Assembly: GCA_016934555.1 (NCBI GenBank)
Contig: JAFGSS010000100.1
Span: forward strand, 1 to 43,374
DNA: 43,374 bases
Origin: Acidobacteriota bacterium
GTDB taxonomy: Bacteria > Acidobacteriota > UBA6911
Direction: 5' to 3'
Shown in pieces: positions 33,615 to 41,563 of the stretch. The position numbers were made by a program, and so were the translations under genes. Below the pieces are notes generated by a model, which was given only the letters and a program-made list of their open reading frames with translations, made no database searches and had not been told where the DNA came from. Each line of letters begins with the position of its first letter. Position 1 is the first letter of the stretch.

Positions 33615-34901
33615 TCAGGGACCATGCCCGTGCCCGCCGGCATCCGCAAGCGCCGCTTTCAGCCGGGATTCGGAATCGAGCAGGAAATTGGCCCCGGCCG
33701 CCACCCGCTCCCCTTCAGACAATCCCTCGACAATCTCCACCCAGGGGCCCCAGGAAACGCCCAGCCGGACTTCCCGCGGTTCGAAAACCCCTTCCCCCCG
33801 GGCCACGAAAACGATATCGCGAGCGCCGGTTGAAACGACCGCGCTGTCGGGCACGCCGATGCCCGATGCGCGCATGCCCCCCACCAGGACGTCCGCGTGC
33901 ATCTCCGGCTTCAATCGCCCCCCGGGGTTGGAAAATTCCAGCCGGGCGCGCACCGTCCGGGTGGCGCCATCGACCGTGGGGTCGATGAAGGTCACCCTGC
34001 CGCGCCATATTTCGCCGGGAAGGAAAGGGAGCGTCAGCGTCGCGCTCTGGCCCGGCCTGACCCGCGGCAGGTCCCGCTCGTAGATGTCGGCCTGGACCCA
34101 GACCCGGCCGAGGTCGACGATCTCGTACAGGCTGGCTCCCGCGACGACGCGCGCCCCCTGCTGCGCCGTTTTGGCGATCACGGTACCGGAGACCGGCGCC
34201 ACGAGCGTCAGCGCGCGTACCGGCATGCGCGTCCTTTCCAGGGCATCGATCTGCTCCGCCCCGATGTCCCAGAGCCTGAGGCGCTGCCGCGCCGCGGCGA
34301 GCAGATCCATGGTCGGGGTCCCCGGCGCCCCGGGCTCGAGCCCGGGCATCTGTTCCCGCGCCCGCAAAGCCAGCAGATATTCGTTCTGGGTGGCATACAG
34401 CTCGGGGGAATAGACGCTGAAGAGCGGCTGCCCCTTCCGGACATAGGCGCCCGTGTAATCCACGAACAGCTCCTCGATGTAGCCGTCGAATTTGGCGTGG
34501 ACGCGATGGATGCGGGTTTCGTCATAGGTGACGATGCCCGAGGTCCGGATCGTGGGGGTGAGATCGAGAGTGCGCGCCTCTGCCAGGGTGATGCCCATCA
34601 TCTGGACGCGGTCATCAGGGATGGAAACGGTCGCATATCCCGCCGGCGCGGGGCCTTTCCCCGCCTCGCCCGCCGCCTCGCCCCCGGAATCCCCTGCGGC
34701 ATCCCTGATGGGGACGAGCTTCATCCCGCAGATCGAGCAGTCGCCGGGGTGATCGGAGGTGTAGGTGGGGTGCATGGGGCAATGGTACCGGGCCTCGCCC
34801 GTGACGCCCCCCTCCCCCGTCTCCCCGCGATGCTGATAGAGGAAGAAGCCACCGGACACCAGTATCGCCGCCGCCAGAAATCCCAGCATAAAATATTTCA
34901 T
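33615..34901 (-). CDS. cusB: RND efflux adaptor, CusB type, with heavy-metal-binding domain
   Basis: The 428-residue periplasmic membrane-fusion protein bridges CusA and CusC. It has an N-terminal anchor (MLGFLAAAILVSGGFFLY). A heavy-metal-binding domain follows (YHCPMHPTYTSDHPGDCSIC and GMKLVP, residues about 39-65), with Cys, Met and His ligands, probably for copper. The rest is a hairpin and lipoyl/beta-barrel adaptor region (YIEELFVDYTGAYVRKGQPL and VSGTVIAKTAQQGARVVAG). The end is His/Gly-rich (GGHGHGP). AAGGGAAG precedes the ATG, 14 bases after the cusC stop. Confidence 0.92.
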   Translation of the reverse strand: MKYFMLGFLAAAILVSGGFFLYQHRGETGEGGVTGEARYHCPMHPTYTSDHPGDCSICGMKLVPIRDAAGDSGGEAAGEAGKGPAPAGYATVSIPDDRVQMMGITLAEARTLDLTPTIRTSGIVTYDETRIHRVHAKFDGYIEELFVDYTGAYVRKGQPLFSVYSPELYATQNEYLLALRAREQMPGLEPGAPGTPTMDLLAAARQRLRLWDIGAEQIDALERTRMPVRALTLVAPVSGTVIAKTAQQGARVVAGASLYEIVDLGRVWVQADIYERDLPRVRPGQSATLTLPFLPGEIWRGRVTFIDPTVDGATRTVRARLEFSNPGGRLKPEMHADVLVGGMRASGIGVPDSAVVSTGARDIVFVARGEGVFEPREVRLGVSWGPWVEIVEGLSEGERVAAGANFLLDSESRLKAALADAGGHGHGP

Positions 34902-34915
34902 CGCCGCTTCCCTTC

Positions 34916-36187
34916 TTATCCTGCCAGGCTCTCCCCGGAAAGTTCCTCCAGGCCGGCCAGCGCCTGCAGGTACCTGGCGCGGTTTTGGTGGTAGTTCATC
35001 TCATGCTCCAGAACGGCCGTGAAGTTCGACAGCACGGAGAGAAAATCCACTTTCCCCGTCCCGTAGCTTGCGAGCGAGGATTCCAGCGCCAGCGTGGCCT
35101 GGGGTACGATCGTTTTGGAGTAGAGCTCCATCAGCCGGCGGGCGGTCTCGGCCTCGAGCCAGGCCTCCCGGATCCCCTGCTGGAGCCGTTGTTCCTCGGC
35201 CCGGTAGGTTTTCCGCGCCTCCGCCAGCCGGGCCCCGCTCTCTTCCAGCCCCAGGCGCTGCTTGCGGGCGAAAAACAGGGGAAGATTCAGCTGGACCCGG
35301 AACTCCCAGGCATCCTTCATGGATCCCTGGTTGCCGTACCCCCCCATCACCTCAAAATCGGGATAATATTCGCGCCGTGCCAGGTCGGAGCCCAGTTGGC
35401 GGCCGTCGATCATCGCTTTCCGGGCCCGCAGCGCCGGGGACGTCTGCACGGCCCTCTGCTTCAGATATTCCGGGGAGGGGAGAGGGGGCGGTTCGTCCGG
35501 GGATCCGGGCCGGCCGAGCGGAGCATCCACGTCCCGATCGAGCAAAGCATTGATTTCGGCGGCCAGGATCCCCTTCCGTCGCTCGACTTCCAGAATCCGG
35601 GTCCCGATGATCGAAATTTCGACCTGGGACTTGATGAGGTCCTGCTGCATGGCCGTACCCGCCACATACCGGAATTCGGCCGCCTGGGCCAGGCGCCCGA
35701 GCAGGCTCCGGTTGCGCCCGAGGATCTCCAGGGCGCTGTGGACAAACTCCAGTTCGTGGAACGCGCGCTTCATGCGGTTGATCAGGTTCCGCCGGGTCGC
35801 TTCATAGACGAACGACTCCGATTCCGCCTCCCGCTCGGCGATGGCGCTCCGCAATCCGCGCTTGCCCGGAAAGGGGATACCCTGAGCCACGCCGATGCCC
35901 AGGGAGGCCATCGGAGCGGAACCCAATCCCGCGCCCGGCAGGGGACTCCCGACGCTCGTGTAGCCCAGGCGGAGGGTGGGATCGGGAAGGGCCCCCGCCT
36001 GTCCCGGCCGCTTCTGCATGGCTTCCCACCGTTTCCGGGCGGCCAGCAGGTCGGGGTTCCGCGCCAGCATCTGTTCCAGGAGTTCCTCCAGCCGGAGAGA
36101 CCCGGTCTGGTCGCCGGGCGCTCCGGAGAATGCCGGAGGAAGGATCAAGCCCAGAGTCAGGGGCAATACCCGGAGAATCCCTTTCAT
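34916..36187 (-). CDS. cusC: TolC-family outer-membrane efflux protein, CusC type
   Basis: The 423-residue protein has a signal peptide (MKGILRVLPLTLGLILPPAF) and no lipobox Cys. The body has two OEP repeats with long coiled-coil helices, for example LEELLEQMLARNPDLLAARK and RWEAMQKRPGQAGALPDPTL. It forms the outer-membrane channel for the pump. A sigma-54 promoter lies about 20 bases of leader upstream, with AAGGAG before the ATG. It is the first gene of the operon with cusB, cusA, the exported repeat protein and the two-component genes. Confidence 0.9.
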   Translation of the reverse strand: MKGILRVLPLTLGLILPPAFSGAPGDQTGSLRLEELLEQMLARNPDLLAARKRWEAMQKRPGQAGALPDPTLRLGYTSVGSPLPGAGLGSAPMASLGIGVAQGIPFPGKRGLRSAIAEREAESESFVYEATRRNLINRMKRAFHELEFVHSALEILGRNRSLLGRLAQAAEFRYVAGTAMQQDLIKSQVEISIIGTRILEVERRKGILAAEINALLDRDVDAPLGRPGSPDEPPPLPSPEYLKQRAVQTSPALRARKAMIDGRQLGSDLARREYYPDFEVMGGYGNQGSMKDAWEFRVQLNLPLFFARKQRLGLEESGARLAEARKTYRAEEQRLQQGIREAWLEAETARRLMELYSKTIVPQATLALESSLASYGTGKVDFLSVLSNFTAVLEHEMNYHQNRARYLQALAGLEELSGESLAG

Positions 36188-36217
36188 GTCCGGCTCCTTT
36201 CAACCCGACCCGAAGAA

Positions 36218-36234
36218 CGCAAATGCCGGGCCAG
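36218..36234 (-). promoter_or_regulatory. Sigma-54 promoter of the cus operon
   Basis: The minus strand reads CTGGCCCGGCATTTGCG. The invariant GG (-24) and GC (-12) are separated by exactly 10 bases, and TGGC and TTGC match the consensus. The predicted transcript start is near 36207, leaving a 20-base leader with AAGGAG before cusC. An NtrC-type activator is encoded downstream in the same operon. Confidence 0.75.
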
Positions 36235-36306
36235 AAACAACCAACCCGCGAATAACTCCATTTAAAGGGTTTATATTGGGACAACCGAGAGCGGCCCGTC
36301 GGTGCA

Positions 36307-36340
36307 GTTGGATATTCAACTATACTGTTGAATATCCAAC
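36307..36340. promoter_or_regulatory. 34-bp double dyad, candidate activator binding site
   Basis: GTTGGATATTCAAC (36307-36320) and its exact reverse complement GTTGAATATCCAAC (36327-36340) flank TATACT. Each arm is itself a near-palindrome (GTTG-xATATx-CAAC), giving two dyads with centres 20 bases apart, about two helical turns. It lies about 100-133 bases upstream of the predicted sigma-54 start, the usual place for NtrC-type sites. It also lies between the divergent cus and AOR operons and could serve both. Bases 36188-36661 hold no supported gene apart from the sites listed here. Confidence 0.7.
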
Positions 36341-36466
36341 GATTCCGAGGGGGGCCACCGGAATAGTGCAGGCCAGCTTCCTCCTCAGCCCCTATGCCCG
36401 TACCCGGGCCCAAAGAAACGGATCGATCCCCCGGCGGCCCCGGGAGCCATAACCCCTTCAATTCGA

Positions 36467-36496
36467 TTGACCCGCCGCCCCGTAGAACCTTAGGAT
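36467..36496 (+). promoter_or_regulatory. Candidate promoter for the AOR operon
   Basis: TTGACC (36467-36472) and TAGGAT (36491-36496) are separated by 18 bases. The -35 has five of six matches and the -10 four of six. The leader would be about 160 bases. Confidence 0.35.
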
Positions 36497-36539
36497 AGAG
36501 AGGCAAATGAGCCCTGTTTTTCCGCATCATCGAATGAGA

Positions 36540-36566
36540 CCGGACGCCCTCCCCGGTCCCGTCCGG
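36540..36566 (+). other. Stem-loop in the AOR leader with two alternative pairings
   Basis: CCGGACG (36540-36546) pairs with CGTCCGG (36560-36566). An overlapping pairing, GACCGG (36538-36543) with CCGGTC (36553-36558), excludes it. It lies within the likely untranslated leader about 100 bases before the ferredoxin start. It matches no riboswitch I recognise. Confidence 0.3.
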
Positions 36567-36661
36567 CTTCCGCCCCATGAAAAAAGGGAGCCCGAGACTG
36601 AGATAAACGGTCGCTTGGGTCGTAAATCTATGTGAATAGTTTTCCAAAGAGGTGTTCATCC

Positions 36662-37429
36662 ATGGCTGGAGACAAAAAACCTGAAACTGAAAAAGCCGAG
36701 AAAAGGTTTTCCCGGCGCGCTTTCGTCGTAGGCAGCGGCACCGCCCTCGCCGGAGGAGCCCTGACCGCCGTATCCGGCACCACCGCGATGGCGGCGCAGG
36801 GTACCAAGAAAAACGCTATCGACTATCCCCTTTCAACCAAGTACCTGGTCTACGACAGCAAGCATTGCGCCGGGTGTCTCAGCTGCATGATGGCCTGCTC
36901 GATGGTGCATGAAGGAGCGACCAGCCTGTCGCTGGCCCGCATCCAGGTCCACCGGGCCGTGCTCAACCAGTACCCCCAGGACATCGTGCAGAACATCTGC
37001 CGGCAGTGCCCGGAACCGCTCTGCGTGGACAACTGCCCCACCGGCGCCTGCCACGTCAGCGCCGAAAACGGCAACGTCCGGCTGATCGACCAGGAAAAAT
37101 GCATCGGGTGCCAGACCTGCATGCGCTCCTGCCCCTACAGCCCCCACCGCCCGATCTGGAACCCCGTGACCAAGAAGGCCACCAAGTGCGACCTGTGCGT
37201 CGACACCCCCTACTACAACAAGAAGGGGGGGCCCGACGGAACCCAGGCCTGCGTGGAGATCTGCCCGGCCAACGCGCTCGCCGTCGTGGACAAGCTCCCG
37301 GACCAGGCCGACAACCGGGGTTACGACCGTAATCTGCAGCCGCCGCCGAAGAAGGCGCCTCCTTTCGGAGCATTCCCTAAAGGGAAACCCAAAGCCAAAA
37401 CCGAGGCGCCCAAAGCGCCCGCAAACTAG
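36662..37429 (+). CDS. Tat-signal polyferredoxin with four 4Fe-4S clusters, AOR partner
   Basis: The 255-residue protein has a twin-arginine signal (FSRRAFVVGSGTALAGGALT ending near AMAA). It carries 16 cysteines in four groups: CAGCLSCMMAC, CRQCPEPLCVDNC, CIGCQTCMRSC and CDLC with CVEIC. This is the DmsB/HybA-type electron-transfer pattern and also resembles the four-cluster AorA-type subunit of multi-subunit AOR enzymes. It would pass electrons to or from the AOR encoded 17 bases downstream. The signal implies a periplasmic complex, with the AOR perhaps carried along. The tail is Pro/Lys-rich (KPKAKTEAPKAPAN). AGAGG precedes ATG 36662; an upstream ATG at 36632 would disturb the signal position. 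Confidence 0.88.
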   Translation: MAGDKKPETEKAEKRFSRRAFVVGSGTALAGGALTAVSGTTAMAAQGTKKNAIDYPLSTKYLVYDSKHCAGCLSCMMACSMVHEGATSLSLARIQVHRAVLNQYPQDIVQNICRQCPEPLCVDNCPTGACHVSAENGNVRLIDQEKCIGCQTCMRSCPYSPHRPIWNPVTKKATKCDLCVDTPYYNKKGGPDGTQACVEICPANALAVVDKLPDQADNRGYDRNLQPPPKKAPPFGAFPKGKPKAKTEAPKAPAN

Positions 37430-37446
37430 GGAAAGGAGGAGACGTT

Positions 37447-39501
37447 ATGGCTACACCAGGATTTGGTGGAAAGATTCTGCTGGTCAACCTGTCCACCAAG
37501 GAAATCAGGGCGCTCGATTCGGAGAAGTATGAAATGTACGGCGGCGGCCACGGCACGGCCACGGCCCTCTTCTGGGAGTTCTGCGTGGCCCCCGGAGACT
37601 GGGACCTGCAGGACGCCTTCAACCCCAAGAACATGGTCGCCCTGATGACGGGGGCGATGGCGGGCACCGCCACCCCGGCCGCCTCGCGCACCAGCGTCTC
37701 GGGCCTGTCCCCGCAGTGCTACCCGGTCCAGTGGTTCTGCCACAGCAACTTCGGCGGCGCCTTCGCCACGATGATGAAATTCGCCGGCTGGGACGGCGTG
37801 GCCGTCATCGGCAAGGCGGAATCCCCCGTCTATATCAACATCGTCGACGACAAGGTCACCCTCGAAGACGCCAAGGCTTTGTGGGGGCTCGATTCCTGGA
37901 AGACCCAGGAGGAGATCTGGAAACGCACCGGCGTCCGCTTCGGCGAAGAGTGGTGGCACCTCGACGGCGGCTACTCCGTGCAGCGGCCCCAGATCGTGAC
38001 GACGGGCCCGGCGGGCACAAACATGACGCGCGTGGCCTCCCTTATCCACGGCGGCGGCAGCGGCGCCGGCCAGGGGGGGTTCGGCGGCGTCTTCGGGTCG
38101 AAAAACCTCAAGGCGGTGGCCGTCATCGGCACCGGGAGCATCAAGATCGCCGACCCGAAGGGGCTCAAGAACGCCCGGGAATGGTGGGACAAGACCTGGC
38201 CCCGGGCGGGCGGGGGGTTCGGCGGTTTCGGACCCGCCTCGGTGTCCTCCTGCTGCGCCGGCTGCGGCATTCCGCGCATGTGCCACAACCGCGACCGCAC
38301 CTACAGCATGGACTCGGACGACTGCGCGGAATCGACCTGGTATTCGCTCGTCGACCACCAGACCCCGACGGAGATCAACCAGAAGGGGACCGACATCTGC
38401 CAGCAGCTCAGCCTGAACGCCATGGAAACCTGTTTCATGGGCCCGATGTCGTTCCCGACCGACCACAACAAGGACTTCCCGATCCAGCCGAAGATCCCCG
38501 CCTACACCGCCCTGGGCTGGTACATGAAGAAGATGTACGACATGGGCATCATCGGCCCCGGCACGAAGTACGACACTTCCCCCCTGCCGATGGACGCTTT
38601 CAAGAGCGAGCAGTTCATGGAGATCTACGGCATCGCCCTGGCCAACCGGATCGGCATCGGCGACCTGCTGGCGGAAGGGACGGCGCGCTTCGCCGAGAAG
38701 CTCGGCCGGACCGACGATTTCAACACCCTCTGCCGGCTGACCATGTGGGGGTACCAGGACCACTGGTCCATGCCCGGGGTCGAATGGGCCTACGGCAACC
38801 TGCTCGACTCGCGCGACATCAACAACCACGACATGTCCGTGGGGCGCAAGCGCGGGATCACGTGCGAGCAGTTCGTCAACATCCTCGCCGAGCGGACGCT
38901 GGGGAAAGACCCCTTCTGGTTCGACTACACCTGGGAGGGGGACCGGGCCTACAAGACCGGGATCTACTCCGAATCCACCGCCAAGTGGGTGGCCTGGCAC
39001 CAGCACTACTGGAACTACTACAAGGAATCGGTCGGCTTCTGCGACTGGGGATACTCCCAGCTCTACAACCAGGCCCACGCCCAGGGCTACGGGCACACGC
39101 CCGAGATCGAGCCCAAGTACCTCAACGCCGTCACCGGGCGCAACCACACCTTCCAGGACGGGCTGGAAATCGGCCGGCGCGCCTGGAACCTGAAGCGCGC
39201 GATCTTCGTCCTGCAGGGGCGCCACCGCAAGATGGAGAACTTCACCGGGTACTACTACCGCCCGGGGGCTTCCTATTGCGGCTACGCCAGCGAGCTCCCC
39301 ATCTACGACGGAACCAAGTGGGACTGGCAGAACTGCCGGGAACTCTACTTCACCCGGGAAGGGGTGGACACCTTCAAGACCCTCTTCTACAAGGAAGAGG
39401 GGTGGAACCCCGATTCAGGTTACCCCACGCGCAAGACGCTTGAGGATCTGAATATGAAGTATGCGGCCGACCATCTCCAGGCCAAGGACAAACTGGGGTA
39501 G
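37447..39501 (+). CDS. Aldehyde:ferredoxin oxidoreductase family tungstoenzyme, divergent
   Basis: AOR enzymes oxidise aldehydes (or reduce acids) at a tungsten bis-pyranopterin with a nearby 4Fe-4S cluster. The 684-residue protein has the AOR N-terminal domain (GKILLVNLSTKEI) and the conserved GPAGTNMTRVASLIHGGGSG with GGFGGVFGSKNLKAVAV. The cluster motif near 267-277 reads CCAGCGIPRMC (C-x2-C-x5-C from the second Cys) rather than C-x2-C-x3-C. The later ligand motif is SVGFCDW near 529, in place of DxxGLC. The other pterin motif, usually near GLD, reads QQLSLN. It has no signal peptide. A strong ribosome site (AAAGGAGGA) precedes the ATG. Substrate unknown; it could be aldehydes, acids or another W-dependent reaction. 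Confidence 0.9.
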   Translation: MATPGFGGKILLVNLSTKEIRALDSEKYEMYGGGHGTATALFWEFCVAPGDWDLQDAFNPKNMVALMTGAMAGTATPAASRTSVSGLSPQCYPVQWFCHSNFGGAFATMMKFAGWDGVAVIGKAESPVYINIVDDKVTLEDAKALWGLDSWKTQEEIWKRTGVRFGEEWWHLDGGYSVQRPQIVTTGPAGTNMTRVASLIHGGGSGAGQGGFGGVFGSKNLKAVAVIGTGSIKIADPKGLKNAREWWDKTWPRAGGGFGGFGPASVSSCCAGCGIPRMCHNRDRTYSMDSDDCAESTWYSLVDHQTPTEINQKGTDICQQLSLNAMETCFMGPMSFPTDHNKDFPIQPKIPAYTALGWYMKKMYDMGIIGPGTKYDTSPLPMDAFKSEQFMEIYGIALANRIGIGDLLAEGTARFAEKLGRTDDFNTLCRLTMWGYQDHWSMPGVEWAYGNLLDSRDINNHDMSVGRKRGITCEQFVNILAERTLGKDPFWFDYTWEGDRAYKTGIYSESTAKWVAWHQHYWNYYKESVGFCDWGYSQLYNQAHAQGYGHTPEIEPKYLNAVTGRNHTFQDGLEIGRRAWNLKRAIFVLQGRHRKMENFTGYYYRPGASYCGYASELPIYDGTKWDWQNCRELYFTREGVDTFKTLFYKEEGWNPDSGYPTRKTLEDLNMKYAADHLQAKDKLG

Positions 39502-39525
39502 ACTCCGCCCCCACGGATCCTACCA

Positions 39526-39561
39526 GGCCTCCGGGGCTCCGGCCCCGGGGGCCTTTTTTTT
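39526..39561 (+). terminator. Intrinsic terminator of the AOR operon
   Basis: An 11-bp stem with one G-T wobble (39526-39536 with 39543-39553), a CTCCGG loop and a run of eight Ts (39554-39561) lie 25 bases past the AOR stop. Confidence 0.88.
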
Positions 39562-39668
39562 GCTGCCCCCTCCCCCCCGTTTGCGATAACGTATCAGTCC
39601 TCAGCCATCCTGAAGAATGGAAGGACGCAACCCGCCCCGGACGCCGGGGCCCAGACAGGGAGCAGCCG

Positions 39669-41492
39669 ATGAAAAAAACGATCGTTCGTCTCTGTATTCT
39701 ACTCGCCGCCGGAGCCCTGGCCGCCGCCTGTTCAAAGGGCCCGAAGCAGCCCGACCGCGCGGCCCTGGTCGAAATGATGGACCGCTATCTCCAGGCTGTC
39801 GTGAGGCATGACCCCACCGGGCTCCCCTTCGCGCGCGACGTCAGGCTCGTGGAAAACATCCAGCCCACCAAGGTGGGCAAAGGGCTCTGGGAAACCGCCA
39901 CCTCCGGGCCGACCGAGTTCAAGATCTATGTCGCCGACCCCGCGGCCGGGCAGGTGGGATTCATGGGCGTGATCGGGGACAAGGGGAAACCGGCGCTGCT
40001 CGGGGCGCGCCTGAAGGTGGTCGACGGCAGGATCGCCGAAATCGACCACATGGTCTCCCCCCTGACGGGCGAGCTGCCGGCGGGGCTCCTCAAGCCGCGC
40101 GCGGGGCTGGTGACGCCCCTTGACGCCTCCGAGCGGGTGCCGCGCGAGGAGATGCTCCGGGCGGCCAATGCCTACTACGACGCCATCGAGCAGAGCGACG
40201 GCAACGTGGCCCCCTTCGCCGACGAGTGCCAGCGCCGGGAGAACGGGGTCACCGCGGCCAACAACCAGGACCCACCCCCGCCGGGGCCGACCCCCTTCGG
40301 CGCCATGGCCGCCTTCGGCCGGATGAAGTGCGCCGAGCAGCTCTCGACCGGGATCATGGGCTACATCACCGACATCAACCAGCGGCGCCCCATCGCCGTA
40401 GACGAGGAGATGGGCCTGGTCATGGTTTACTCCGTCTTCAACCACGACGGCGAACCCAACCCCCTCAAGATCCGCAACATGCCCGGGGTGACCGAAAGCC
40501 CCAACAGCTGGGGCGAATTCACCGTCCCCGCCGCCCACATCTACAAGATCCGAAACGGCAAGATCCACGAAATCGAGGCGATGGCCATCGTCGGAGTCCC
40601 CTACCGGGCGAGCGACGGCTGGAACCTGACCCGGCAGGGCCTCGTCGACCTCATGGACAGCTATCTCGCCGCGCTGGCCCGGCACGACCCCTCCGGGGTA
40701 CCGCTCGACCGGGACGTGAAGCTGGTGGAGAACACGCAGAAAATCCCCGTCGGCAAGGGGCTCTGGGAAACGGCGAGTTCCGGGCCGACCGACTTCAGGA
40801 TCTACGCGGCCGACCCCGACAGCGGGGAGATCGGCTTCATGGGCGTGATCGGGGAGAAGGGGAAACCGACCATCGCCGCCGTCCGCCTGAAGGTGGACAA
40901 CCGCAAGATCACCGAAATCGACCACCTGGTGGTCCACGGCGAGGGGCCGCTCAACCCGAACATGTCGAAGCTGCGCCCCGCCCTGCTCGAGCGGGTTCCG
41001 AAACTCGAGAGGGTGCCGCGTGACAAGATGCGGGAAATCGCCGACTCCTACTACGAGGCGATCGTGCAGGACAACGGCGGCGTCGCCCCCTTCGCCGACG
41101 AGTGCGAGCGGAGGGAGAACGGCGGCACGAGCGCGGGCGACCGGACCCCGCCGCAACCGGGCGAGGACGACTTCTCCCCCTTCCGCCGGATGACGTGCGG
41201 CGCGCAGCTCTCGACCGGCGTCATGAGCTACATCGGCAACATCAACAACCGCCGCATCCTCGCCCTCGACGAGGAGAAGGGGCTGGCCTTCGCCTTCTCC
41301 ATCTTCCGCCACGACGGGGAGCCGAAGGTGATGAACATCGTCGGCGTCCCCGGCATCACCGAGCGCAAGAACGACTACGGCCCGTTCGACCTCCCCGCCG
41401 CCCACGTCTTCAAGATCCGCAACAACCGGATCTACGAGATCGAGGCGATCGGCTACATGGACCAGCACGGCATCCCGAGCGGCTGGGAATAA
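39669..41492 (+). CDS. Exported lipoprotein with a large tandem duplication (NTF2-like/DUF8021-like units)
   Basis: The 607-residue protein has a lipoprotein-type signal (MKKTIVRLCILLAAGALAAAC, lipobox Cys21). The mature protein is two copies of a ~288-residue block, residues about 29-317 and 320-607. Strong shared segments include VGKGLWETA with SGPT, GFMGVIG, and APFADEC with RREN. Each block has an A part of about 120 residues and a B part of about 150, giving A-B-A-B. The B part (DKMREIADSYYEAIVQDNGG in the second copy) resembles the DUF8021/NTF2-like fold. This fold often binds small hydrophobic molecules, but no catalytic role is shown. It follows the AOR terminator by 108 bases, so it has its own transcript. 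A link to the AOR system is only positional. Confidence 0.75.
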   Translation: MKKTIVRLCILLAAGALAAACSKGPKQPDRAALVEMMDRYLQAVVRHDPTGLPFARDVRLVENIQPTKVGKGLWETATSGPTEFKIYVADPAAGQVGFMGVIGDKGKPALLGARLKVVDGRIAEIDHMVSPLTGELPAGLLKPRAGLVTPLDASERVPREEMLRAANAYYDAIEQSDGNVAPFADECQRRENGVTAANNQDPPPPGPTPFGAMAAFGRMKCAEQLSTGIMGYITDINQRRPIAVDEEMGLVMVYSVFNHDGEPNPLKIRNMPGVTESPNSWGEFTVPAAHIYKIRNGKIHEIEAMAIVGVPYRASDGWNLTRQGLVDLMDSYLAALARHDPSGVPLDRDVKLVENTQKIPVGKGLWETASSGPTDFRIYAADPDSGEIGFMGVIGEKGKPTIAAVRLKVDNRKITEIDHLVVHGEGPLNPNMSKLRPALLERVPKLERVPRDKMREIADSYYEAIVQDNGGVAPFADECERRENGGTSAGDRTPPQPGEDDFSPFRRMTCGAQLSTGVMSYIGNINNRRILALDEEKGLAFAFSIFRHDGEPKVMNIVGVPGITERKNDYGPFDLPAAHVFKIRNNRIYEIEAIGYMDQHGIPSGWE

Positions 41493-41522
41493 CCCCGCCG
41501 CCCGATTCCGCGCCATCATTCA

Positions 41523-41555
41523 GGGGCAGGCCTGCAGGGCCTGCCCCTTCTTTTC
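41523..41555 (+). terminator. Intrinsic terminator of the duplicated lipoprotein gene
   Basis: A 10-bp perfect stem (GGGGCAGGCC and complement), a TGCAG loop and TTCTTTT follow 30 bases past the stop. It sits between convergent genes and may also serve the minus strand. Confidence 0.85.
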
Positions 41556-41563
41556 GGGATGGT

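Noticed and set aside
32008-34083. Long plus-strand frame across cusA and cusB
   Set aside because: It opposes two well-defined pump genes, and the composition is typical of a shadow frame.
36360-36373. A second sigma-54 promoter facing the AOR operon
   Set aside because: GG-N10-GC spacing occurs, but the flanking bases do not fit TGGCAC or TTGCA.
35802-36659. Minus-strand frame running through the cus/AOR spacer
   Set aside because: It passes through the sigma-54 promoter, the double dyad and the cusC start in another frame, has no domain, and fits no ribosome site.
36500-36661. TPP, cobalamin or Moco riboswitch
   Set aside because: A CTGAGA-like string occurs, but the other conserved blocks are missing.
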